This document shows positions 31,003 to 38,262 of a DNA stretch of 38,262 bases, in pieces (position 1 is the stretch's first letter; every line of letters begins with the position of its first letter). This DNA is from Bacteroidales bacterium (GTDB taxonomy: Bacteria > Bacteroidota > Bacteroidia > Bacteroidales > P3), in NCBI GenBank assembly GCA_017446745.1, contig JAFSQF010000055.1, positions 1 to 38,262 of the forward strand, given 5' to 3'. The position numbers and the translations under genes were made by a program. The notes beneath the pieces are model-generated. The model worked only from the letters and a program-made list of their open reading frames with translations. It had not been told where the DNA came from and did not search any database.

Positions 31003-33546
31003 ATGAAGAGAATTAATTTATTTATTACCATATTTTTAGTGGCACTGTTGGTTTCTTCATGCCACAAAGAAAAGCACTTCTTGACCAACAAAGATTATCG
31101 TGCAGAAGTACATGAAGACTTCCTGAAACGACAAGAAATGGCGGCAGGGCGCAGCGAAGCGCTGTTTGCCGGCATGGACACCTTAGACACCGAGACGCGC
31201 GAAGCGTTGGAGTTCCTCTATGCCTATATGCCCTACAGCGACTTGGCCGACTACGACCAAACATTTTACTTGCAGCAGATTAGAGCGGCATTCAAAGCCC
31301 GAGAGCAGTTCAGCTGGGGCGAAAAAGTGCCGGAGGACATATTCCGTCATTTCGTGCTGGTGTATCGCGTCAACAACGAAAATCTCGACACCGCACGCCT
31401 GTTGATGCAACGTGAGCTGAAGGCACGCGTGGAAGGCCTGTCGATGTACGAAGCGGCATTGGAGGTGAACCATTGGTGCCACGAGCACGTGGCCTACCGG
31501 GCCAGCGACGGACGCACCTCGGCGCCACTGGCCACCATGCGCACTTCGCTGGGACGCTGCGGCGAGGAATCGACATTCGCCGTAACGGCTCTGCGTAGCG
31601 TGGGAATACCGGCACGACAGTGCTATACACCCCGTTGGGCACACTGCGACGACAACCACGCCTGGGTGGAGGTGTACATAGCAGACAGCAACCAATGGTA
31701 TTTCCTTGGAGCCTGCGAGCCGGACCCCGAACTCAACATGGGATGGTTTGCAGTGCCCTCCACACGATGCATGATGGTCCACAGCAAAGCCTTCGGACGT
31801 TACAACGGCGACGAAGAAGTGGTGAAGCGCACCGACCTCTACAGCGAGCTTAACCTGCTGAGCCACTATGCGCCTACAAAAAAAGTCACCGTTAAGGTTT
31901 ACGACAGCAGCAACAAACCCCGAGAAGGGGCTGAAGTGAAATTCAAACTATACAACTACAGCGAGTTCTACACCCTCGCCACCATACGTACAGACAGCGA
32001 CGGCATAGCACAACTGACCACCGGCCTCGGCGACCTCCAGATTTGGGCCTCCGACAAAAAGAACTACAACTATACGATGATGGACATCCGCAAGCAAGAC
32101 ACTGCAACCATATATCTTACGCGAGAAAAGGGTGCTGAATACACAGAAGATGTAGAGGTGGTGCCGCCCGTGGCTGGCGACGCCAAGGTGACACCCACCC
32201 AGGAGAAAGCGGAAAACAACGCACGACGCTTGGTTTATGAGGATTCGCTCCGCAGAGCCTACACCGCCACATTCCATAGCGATGCCACGAACCCATTCGT
32301 CAGAAAGAGCGAAGGCAACTGGGCCACCATAGAAGAGTTCATTGCCAAGCATCCAGGCTGCGACGATTATCTGGCATCGCTGAGCGACAAAGACCTGCGC
32401 GACATAACACCAGAGGTATTGGAATCGCACCTTACGGAGTACGACACTGAGAAGTACGGAGTTGACTACGAAGTGTATAAACGCGGCATCATGCCAGCAC
32501 GCATCAGCAACGAAATGATACGCCAGTGGCGGAAATTCCTATCCGACAACTTGCAGTCCATAACCGATGCCAACAGCCTGATAACATGGACAAAAGAGAA
32601 TATCCATGTGGACGGCCAAGGGAATTACTACAACTGCCCCATATCGCCTCGCGGAGTTTTCGAGCTGCGACACAGCGACCCCCACAGCCGCGACATATTC
32701 TTTGTGGCCGCATGCCGCTCGTTGGGCATACCCTCCTATCTCGACAATGCCACAAACGTCGTATACATCTGGGAACAAGACCAATGGAAAGCCGTCTCGT
32801 TCGACGCCGATAGCAAAGTACAGCCCACAGCAATATTGACCCTCACCTACAAACCCACCAAAGAGCTCGCCAAACCAATCTATTGGCCACATTTCACATT
32901 GGCGAAATACGAGAATGGAGACTTCGTGACCTTCGACTTCGAGGAAGACACACGCATGGACAAATTCCCAGCATCAATAGCTTTGGAACCAGGCTATTAC
33001 TGTCTTCGCACCGGAAACCGTTATCCTGAGGGTGACGTGCTGACGCATGCCGAATACTTCAACATTGAAGAGGGGCAAACCATAAGCAAGGAAATCATCA
33101 TCAGGCCTTTGGTCAACCGCAGCAGCCAGGCGGCAGCAACGCTTAACCCCGACCAGGAGATAATTGCCGACATGGCCACTCTGGCCGATTTTGCCGGCGA
33201 GACAGGCATGCTGTTCGTCTTCGTGGGCGACTACAAAGAGCCCAGCAAGCACCTGATCAAGGAGCTTCAGACGATGTACAAAGAGTACAGCGAATGGGGA
33301 GGGATGATCTATGTGGTGGCCCCGGCGTCGGCAAAGCCGCTGTCGTGGAAGCTCCCCAACGCAGAATACATAATACGTGAGGCTAACCAGACGGACACTT
33401 TCGAAAAGCAAATCACAGAAGCCCTGAAACTGGACTTGAAGAACGACTATCCTCTCGTGGCTCTGGTGAATAAAAAAGGAGAAATACTATTCCACAGTCA
33501 TGGCTACTCCATCGGTTTGGCGGAGCAAATTTTAAAGAAATTATAA
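31003..33546 (+). CDS. Transglutaminase-like lipoprotein with thioredoxin-fold C-terminus
   Basis: The protein has 847 residues. A signal peptide with lipobox (LLVSSC, Cys about 20) predicts a lipid anchor. A transglutaminase-core domain at about 140-260 has GRCGEEST (Cys186), DDNHAWVEVY (His219) and an acidic residue in CEPDPE (about Asp241), forming the likely Cys-His-Asp triad. A carboxypeptidase-regulatory-like Ig domain follows (about 290-370). A second transglutaminase-like block near 520-620 seems to lack the Cys. The last 125 residues (ETGMLFVFVGDYKEPSK to the end) look like a thioredoxin-like fold without the CxxC pair. It probably acts on envelope proteins or peptides. Substrate unknown. 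Confidence 0.8.
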   Translation: MKRINLFITIFLVALLVSSCHKEKHFLTNKDYRAEVHEDFLKRQEMAAGRSEALFAGMDTLDTETREALEFLYAYMPYSDLADYDQTFYLQQIRAAFKAREQFSWGEKVPEDIFRHFVLVYRVNNENLDTARLLMQRELKARVEGLSMYEAALEVNHWCHEHVAYRASDGRTSAPLATMRTSLGRCGEESTFAVTALRSVGIPARQCYTPRWAHCDDNHAWVEVYIADSNQWYFLGACEPDPELNMGWFAVPSTRCMMVHSKAFGRYNGDEEVVKRTDLYSELNLLSHYAPTKKVTVKVYDSSNKPREGAEVKFKLYNYSEFYTLATIRTDSDGIAQLTTGLGDLQIWASDKKNYNYTMMDIRKQDTATIYLTREKGAEYTEDVEVVPPVAGDAKVTPTQEKAENNARRLVYEDSLRRAYTATFHSDATNPFVRKSEGNWATIEEFIAKHPGCDDYLASLSDKDLRDITPEVLESHLTEYDTEKYGVDYEVYKRGIMPARISNEMIRQWRKFLSDNLQSITDANSLITWTKENIHVDGQGNYYNCPISPRGVFELRHSDPHSRDIFFVAACRSLGIPSYLDNATNVVYIWEQDQWKAVSFDADSKVQPTAILTLTYKPTKELAKPIYWPHFTLAKYENGDFVTFDFEEDTRMDKFPASIALEPGYYCLRTGNRYPEGDVLTHAEYFNIEEGQTISKEIIIRPLVNRSSQAAATLNPDQEIIADMATLADFAGETGMLFVFVGDYKEPSKHLIKELQTMYKEYSEWGGMIYVVAPASAKPLSWKLPNAEYIIREANQTDTFEKQITEALKLDLKNDYPLVALVNKKGEILFHSHGYSIGLAEQILKKL

Positions 33547-33575
33547 CTCAGACAGTCATTATCAAAAAAATTTGC

Positions 33576-33584
33576 TACATTTGC
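33576..33584 (+). promoter_or_regulatory. Possible glmS promoter -7 element
   Basis: TACATTTGC (33576-33584) matches the Bacteroidetes TAnnTTTG -7 element, about 100 bases before glmS. No clear TTTG lies 19 bases upstream. The leader contains CGCCTTTC and is AT-rich; no glmS ribozyme is recognisable. Confidence 0.5.
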
Positions 33585-33686
33585 AGATTGTTTTGGCGTA
33601 TTCACAAACGCCTTTCAAGCACCACAAAAAACTCACGAACAATTAAATGCGCGTAAACTAACCCAATTAAACAATTCAGGAAAAAT

Positions 33687-35555
33687 ATGTGTGGAATTGT
33701 AGGATACATCGGGGAACAGGAAGCCTACCCCATCTTAATCAAAGGGCTTCACCGTCTGGAATACCGCGGCTACGACAGCGCCGGAGTATCGATGATCAAC
33801 AACAAGGGAGACCTCGCGGTCTATAAAGCAAAAGGCAAAGTGTCGGCCCTGGAAGCCAGCGTCACCGACAAGGATATCAGCGGCACCATAGGCATCGCCC
33901 ACACCCGCTGGGCCACCCATGGCGAGCCCAATGCCACCAATGCCCACCCCCACTACTCCCAATCAAAGAACCTCTCGCTGGTGCATAACGGCATTATAGA
34001 GAACTATAAGCCCCTGCGCACCATGATGGAGAAGGAGGGCATGACATTCTGCAGCGAGACCGACACCGAGGTGCTGGTGCAGTTGGTGGAATACACGCAA
34101 AACAAACATCACTGCGACCTCTACACCGCCGTGCAGCTGGCCCTGAAGAGCGTCATCGGAGCCTACGCCATTGCCATCCTCGACAAACGTAACCCCGACC
34201 AGCTTATCTGCGCCCGCAAAGGCAGCCCCCTCATCATTGGCGTGGGCAAGAACAACGGCACCGACAAAGGCACTGCCGAATTCTTCCTCGGAAGCGACGC
34301 CACACCCATTATTGAGTATACCGACAACGTCATCTATCTTGAGGACGAGCAGGTTGCCGTGATGAACCGTGCCGGCGACATTCTCATCTCCAACCTCAGC
34401 AACGTCAAGCAGACCCCCGAGCTTCACAAGCTCCAGATGAGCCTCGACGAGCTGGAGAAAGGCGGCTACGCCCACTTCATGCTCAAAGAGATCCACGAGC
34501 AGCCCTCAGCCATGCGCACCTGCACCAAAGGGCGCCTCAATATCGTGGATAAAGACGTTATCCTCAGCGGCATCATAGACCATAAAGACAGGTTTATCAA
34601 TGCCCGCCGCATTATCATCTGCGCCTGCGGCACCTCGTGGCACAGTGCTTTGATAGGCAAGTATTTCATCGAAGAGGCGGCCCAGATTCCCGTCGAGGTG
34701 GAGTATGCGTCGGAATTCCGCTACCGCAATCCCGTCATCTTCCCCGACGATGTGGTGATTGCCGTCTCGCAGTCGGGCGAAACAGCCGACACCCTCGCCG
34801 CCATACAGCTTGCCAAGAGCAAGGGGGCATTCCTCTATGGCATCTGCAACGTGATAGGCTCCTCCATACCCCGCGCCACCGACAGCGGCACCTACCTCCA
34901 CGTAGGCCCTGAAATCGGCGTGGCATCAACAAAAGCCTTCACCGGACAGGTGATAACCCTCATCATGCTCGGCCTGGCCATAGCCAAGGAAAAGAAGACC
35001 CTGAGCGACGATATGTTCCACATGCTCGTCGACGAGCTGCAGAAAATCCCCGAGAAGATGCAGTGGACACTGGACCACAACAAAGGCATAGACCAATTCG
35101 CCCAGATGTTCACCTATGCACGCAACTTCATCTATCTTGGACGAGGCTACAACTACCCCGTGGCCCTTGAGGGAGCCCTGAAACTGAAAGAGATAAGCTA
35201 CATCCATGCCGAAGGCTATCCTGCCGCCGAGATGAAGCACGGTCCCATAGCCCTTATCGACGAGGAGATGCCCGTGGTGGTCATAGCCCCAAAACGCGGC
35301 ATGTACGACAAAATAGTCAGCAACATACAGGAAATCAAATCGCGCAAGGGAAAGATTATAAGCGTCGTGACAGAAGGCGACACAATAGTTAAAGGCATGA
35401 GCGACTACTGTTTCGAGATTCCCGACACACGCGACTGCTACGTTCCCCTTTTGGCTATCCTGCCGTTGCAGCTCCTCTCCTACTATGTGGCCGTTGCCAA
35501 AGGACGCAACGTGGACCAACCGCGCAACCTCGCTAAGTCCGTCACGGTGGAATAG
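33687..35555 (+). CDS. glmS: Glutamine-fructose-6-phosphate aminotransferase
   Basis: The protein has 622 residues. Mature Cys (residue 2 in MCGIVGYIG), the glutaminase-domain segments LHRLEYRGYDSAGV and HTRWATHGEPN, and two SIS domains (CGTSWHSALIGKYFIEE, VSQSGETADTLAA and EGALKLKEISYIHAEGYPAAEMKHGP) are present. The ending RNLAKSVTVE is the family norm. The enzyme makes glucosamine-6-phosphate from fructose-6-phosphate and glutamine, the first step to peptidoglycan and lipopolysaccharide amino sugars. It stands alone, followed by a strong hairpin. Confidence 0.96.
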   Translation: MCGIVGYIGEQEAYPILIKGLHRLEYRGYDSAGVSMINNKGDLAVYKAKGKVSALEASVTDKDISGTIGIAHTRWATHGEPNATNAHPHYSQSKNLSLVHNGIIENYKPLRTMMEKEGMTFCSETDTEVLVQLVEYTQNKHHCDLYTAVQLALKSVIGAYAIAILDKRNPDQLICARKGSPLIIGVGKNNGTDKGTAEFFLGSDATPIIEYTDNVIYLEDEQVAVMNRAGDILISNLSNVKQTPELHKLQMSLDELEKGGYAHFMLKEIHEQPSAMRTCTKGRLNIVDKDVILSGIIDHKDRFINARRIIICACGTSWHSALIGKYFIEEAAQIPVEVEYASEFRYRNPVIFPDDVVIAVSQSGETADTLAAIQLAKSKGAFLYGICNVIGSSIPRATDSGTYLHVGPEIGVASTKAFTGQVITLIMLGLAIAKEKKTLSDDMFHMLVDELQKIPEKMQWTLDHNKGIDQFAQMFTYARNFIYLGRGYNYPVALEGALKLKEISYIHAEGYPAAEMKHGPIALIDEEMPVVVIAPKRGMYDKIVSNIQEIKSRKGKIISVVTEGDTIVKGMSDYCFEIPDTRDCYVPLLAILPLQLLSYYVAVAKGRNVDQPRNLAKSVTVE

Positions 35556-35572
35556 GTCGACCCTTACCGACA

Positions 35573-35610
35573 TTGCAGCCGTGGGGTTGTACCCTGCCCC
35601 ACGGCTGCAA
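35573..35610 (+). terminator. Strong hairpin after glmS
   Basis: A perfect 14-bp stem TTGCAGCCGTGGGG (35573-35586) pairs with CCCCACGGCTGCAA (35597-35610) across a 10-base loop. No run of T follows, so it may be a REP-like element that shields the 3' end rather than a classical terminator. It resembles the CCGTGGGC hairpin at 6153-6172. Confidence 0.65.
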
Positions 35611-35702
35611 CTTTCAGCAAAGGATTGTAGGCAGCCTCTTCACTGTCTTGGTCTTGTTCAGCAGGTCGGCATATACAATAGTAAAAAGGGAATGTCGTTA
35701 GA

Positions 35703-36260
35703 TTAGAAGCTAACGTGTTGTTGCTGACGGTAGTATTCCCTCACTTCACAGGGAGAACCATTTCCATTTAATACAGCCAACATTAACTCATATAGTTTCA
35801 AATGTTCCTTAATAAACAATGTTCTTGGATTTATTTTTTCTAACACACTCTTTGCATAATTGTATTTGTCTTCATGTTCCAGCATGATTATTGTGAGAGC
35901 AATCTGCATTTCTGGCATGCCGTATTTACTTGTACTGGCATTGTTGTGTTTAAGCACTTGTTCAAAATGAGACAATGCAGAGTCATATTCACCAATAGAA
36001 CGATAGTATTTCCCCAGACAAGAATGACCCGCCATGGTGGCGAGATGTTCTTCTGGAAATAACTTGATCATTTTCTCCATCAAAGCCGCCCCTTTTTTTC
36101 GTTGAGACTCTTCATCATCATGCATCAACTCATATGCCTCCTTTTTTATGTACTGCGCCTTTTGGAAGTTTCCGTGTCTGCGATTGATTGCCCGTTCCAT
36201 CTTGAGCAATTCATCTTCAGACCAAAGCGCGATTTCAAATAATCGTTTATCTTCATTCAT
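35703..36260 (-). CDS. TPR-like helical protein of unknown function
   Basis: The protein has 185 residues. It is all-helical with at least one TPR-like unit (about 76-112: HSCLGKYYRSIGEYDSALSHFEQVLKHN), and preceding helices fit another (NFQKAQYIKKEAYELMHDD). No signal peptide is seen. It lies 28 bases downstream of a lipoprotein gene in the same direction, and the two may work together. Base composition is more AT-rich than in the housekeeping genes of the window. I cannot name a family. Confidence 0.65.
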   Translation of the reverse strand: MNEDKRLFEIALWSEDELLKMERAINRRHGNFQKAQYIKKEAYELMHDDEESQRKKGAALMEKMIKLFPEEHLATMAGHSCLGKYYRSIGEYDSALSHFEQVLKHNNASTSKYGMPEMQIALTIIMLEHEDKYNYAKSVLEKINPRTLFIKEHLKLYELMLAVLNGNGSPCEVREYYRQQQHVSF

Positions 36261-36288
36261 AGCCCGAGAGTTCTTATTTCGTGTGGAA

Positions 36289-36786
36289 TTAATTGTTTGG
36301 GTGGCCTAAAGAATCGTATGTTCCATATGGCGGCCACATCTTAATGTTTCTCATCTCCTCTGTAGGAGGAAAGGCAATCCTCCAATTGAGATTTCGCAGG
36401 TTCGATAAACTCAGATCGTAGCGTTGTGTTACATTGTTGTGGTCTTTTACATAGTCCCATCCTCGAGATGATAAGGTATCTGAGTTGAATACGAAGACTA
36501 TCAGAGTGTCCATACTAATAAATTTGCTTTCGTATGATCCTCTACTTATCAATACTTCATTGTTATAATTATGTGCTCCGACTTCTAAATTCCAACCTAA
36601 GGTCATGACATTCTGTGTATGCCAAAGAGATGTATCAGGATAGTCATAACTTTGTGCAACAAATACATTGTAAGCAGATCCGTTGTAAAACGAGATACGA
36701 TGGTGTTCGTCATCAGTGTCACGCGTACAAGTCATGGCAGTAAAAAACAAACAACTGCCGATTATTAAAAAAAATTTTTTCTTCAT
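36289..36786 (-). CDS. Bacteroidales lipoprotein of unknown function
   Basis: The protein has 165 residues. The signal peptide ends in a lipobox-like FFTAMTC (Cys20). The mature part has SAYNVFVAQSYDYPDTSL, then SMDTLIVFVFNSDTL and QRYDLSLSNLRNLNWRIAFPP, a pattern I recall from uncharacterised Bacteroidales lipoproteins that end with an LSLxDLxxLNW and PP segment. It probably forms a compact beta domain on the cell envelope. It is encoded with the TPR-like gene and is also AT-rich, compatible with recent acquisition. Confidence 0.6.
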   Translation of the reverse strand: MKKKFFLIIGSCLFFTAMTCTRDTDDEHHRISFYNGSAYNVFVAQSYDYPDTSLWHTQNVMTLGWNLEVGAHNYNNEVLISRGSYESKFISMDTLIVFVFNSDTLSSRGWDYVKDHNNVTQRYDLSLSNLRNLNWRIAFPPTEEMRNIKMWPPYGTYDSLGHPNN

Positions 36787-36847
36787 TCCATGATTTTCTA
36801 TAACAATTATTGTTCTTTATGATAGTGGGTGTATAGAAATACTTTTA

Positions 36848-37750
36848 TTATTTCACTTTCACCAGCAATTCATTTACTTTCATCTCCATCTTTGAAAAGG
36901 CGAACCATTTCTTGCCGAGGTCTTTCAGTGAGGCACCAATATGATAGACGGTGTTGTCAATGCAGAGGAAACGGTCGTGGACTTTGTCAAACAATTTCAC
37001 TTCAATAGGCTGGTATTGAGCGTTGTGCTTCGCAAGGTCAAGTGAGAGCTGCTGCTTGATTTTCTGGGTGTAGATGGTAGCAGAGACTTTCACCCCTCGT
37101 TTGTCAAGCATCGCCAGCACGGTGTCGTCCACATAGTTGTCGAACAGCACGATGCTCTTCTTTGCCGAGCGGATAAGGTCGGAAACAAAGGTGTAGGCGT
37201 CGAAAATCTGCCCGTCGAAGAAGATGCCCTCGACCGGTGGCAGCGAGGTGCGGACAAAGAAGTCAACATTGTTTTGCAATTCGTGGATTTCCATATCTTG
37301 TTTGGTGGCGTGTTGCTCGAGTGCTGCAATACGCGAATTGACCGCATATCCACGCAATAGATATTCTTTCAGCACCTTGTTGGCCCATTGACGAAATTTT
37401 GTGCCTCGTTGGGACTTCACACGGTAGCCGACAGAGATGATAACATCTAGATTATAAGCCGTATATTCATATTGTTGATCACCTTCAGTACCCATATGTG
37501 CAAATTTTGCACATGTGATATCCTTTTCCAGTTCTCCTTCCTTGTAAATGTTGCGAATATGGCGTCCGATGTCTGTTCTGTCTTTGTTAAACAACTCTGC
37601 CATTTGTTGCTGTGTCAGCCATACGGTTTCTTCTCCCATCCTCACCTCAATTCTGACATTCTCGGTGGGTTGATAGAAGATGATTTCTCCTTCAAACGGC
37701 TGGGCCGTCGACGGATTGTCATTGTAAACAATCAGTTCCTTGTCGCTCAT
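36848..37750 (-). CDS. RhuM-family protein with PLD-like C-terminal domain
   Basis: The protein has 300 residues. The N-terminal part (about 22-170) is the RhuM/virulence-protein domain: VRMGEETVWLTQQQMAELF, RHIRNIYKEGEL and QRGTKFRQWANKVLKEYLLRGYA. The C-terminal part (about 185-295) looks like a phospholipase D fold: SAKKSIVLFDNYVDDTVLAML and HDRFLCIDNTVYHIGASLKDLGKKW. The latter fits an HxK-like motif with Arg for Lys (His258, Arg260, Asp265). The combined protein could bind and cut nucleic acid or act in phage defence, but no activity is established. No partner gene is visible next to it; the following 500 bases are repeats. Confidence 0.8.
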   Translation of the reverse strand: MSDKELIVYNDNPSTAQPFEGEIIFYQPTENVRIEVRMGEETVWLTQQQMAELFNKDRTDIGRHIRNIYKEGELEKDITCAKFAHMGTEGDQQYEYTAYNLDVIISVGYRVKSQRGTKFRQWANKVLKEYLLRGYAVNSRIAALEQHATKQDMEIHELQNNVDFFVRTSLPPVEGIFFDGQIFDAYTFVSDLIRSAKKSIVLFDNYVDDTVLAMLDKRGVKVSATIYTQKIKQQLSLDLAKHNAQYQPIEVKLFDKVHDRFLCIDNTVYHIGASLKDLGKKWFAFSKMEMKVNELLVKVK

Positions 37751-38039
37751 ATTCGTCTAATGTTGTTGTTTTTCAATTTGCAAAGATACTCATAATTATT
37801 GAATTGACCAAAATTATTGCTAAAAGAAGTAAAAAAACAGTTAATCTGTCCCAACACTAATTAAGATATTTATTTTTATACAAGGAAACAAATTTAACCC
37901 AAGTTCAACCTTGATAATTTTTTGGGGGCATTTCTCAACCAATCAGATTTGTAAAGTGTTGATCTATAATAATACCTAGTCTGCAAAATAGCAAAAGTCG
38001 GTTTGTACTACCCAGAGCGTATGAAATAATGTTCCTTTT

Positions 38040-38200
38040 CAAGGGTCGTTTTCTCGCCTCAGCATAGTGCAAACACTTCGTGATTTGCCCTCTGCATTCG
38101 GCTTAACGAAAACGTTCTTTACAAGGGCCGTTTTCTCGCCTCAGCATAGTGCAAACACTTCGTGATTTGCCCTCTGCATTCGGCTTAACGAAAACGTTCT
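38040..38200. repeat. 79-bp tandem direct repeat, two units
   Basis: Units 38040-38118 and 38122-38200 differ by one transition near the start (CAAGGGTCG versus CAAGGGCCG) and are otherwise identical over 79 bases. Each contains CAGCATAGTGCAAACACTTC and TGCATTCGGCTTAACG. The region 37751-38039 is AT-rich with no gene seen. The repeat may be part of a mobile or recombinational element that continues beyond the window. Confidence 0.9.
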
Positions 38201-38262
38201 CTTCGACTTGACGAATTTTTATTTCGAGGGGCGCAAGGCCGCGAGCCTCAAGGCCAAATTAG

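Noticed and set aside
33585-33686. glmS ribozyme in the glmS leader
   Set aside because: The leader is short and lacks the conserved ribozyme core; that ribozyme is known mainly from Firmicutes.

Overview
The window looks like chromosomal DNA of a member of the Bacteroidales. Evidence for this is the Bacteroidetes-type promoters (TTTG-N19-TAnnTTTG), the GC-richer genes separated by AT-rich spacers, an outer-membrane beta-barrel protein encoded with an ECF-type sigma factor, the Bacteroidetes type of aspartokinase, a long U32-family protein, and several lipoproteins. Genus and family cannot be fixed from the sequence alone. No rRNA, tRNA, phage or CRISPR array was seen.

Layout. Positions 1-593 hold an AT-rich spacer and one small Trp-ended protein. 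Positions 624-5776 (minus strand) encode a five-gene heterodisulfide-reductase-like (Hdr/Qmo-like) redox cluster: two HdrC-like ferredoxins, a membrane HdrE/HdrD-like fusion, HdrB and a minimal HdrA. Positions 6276-14854 (minus) encode a double-VOC protein, LptF/G permease, RseP, Dxr, an M23-partner-like membrane protein, a PpiD/SurA-type chaperone and cytidine deaminase. This part is mostly envelope biogenesis and isoprenoid synthesis, with dxr-rseP-lptF/G forming a compact run. Positions 14915-17732 (plus) carry dusB, smpB and lysC, and then aroB lies convergently on the minus strand. Positions 18968-20233 encode a RAYT (REP-associated tyrosine transposase)-like protein with a C-terminal DprA/SLOG-like domain. 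Positions 20338-23824 form a tight sigma factor / small membrane protein / secreted protein / outer-membrane beta-barrel operon. A U32-family protein, a large SWIM/SNF2 helicase, cutC, a transglutaminase-like lipoprotein and glmS follow. The right end has a TPR-like protein, a lipoprotein and a RhuM-PLD fusion (all minus), then a 79-bp tandem direct repeat.

The most unusual layer is the repeat ecology. Four MITE-like elements of about 140-157 bp share imperfect terminal inverted repeats, and one of them separates hdrB from hdrA. A family of 20-24 bp REP-like palindromes occurs between genes and also in frame inside two genes, the U32 protein and the RAYT-like protein itself. In the RAYT gene, half of a palindrome appears to have been amplified into 30-bp coding repeats. 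Two gene fossils sit beside such palindromes: a 3' tatC fragment and a DUF2779-like gene collapsed to 41 codons.

Functional names rest on motifs and family resemblance read by eye. No database search was possible.
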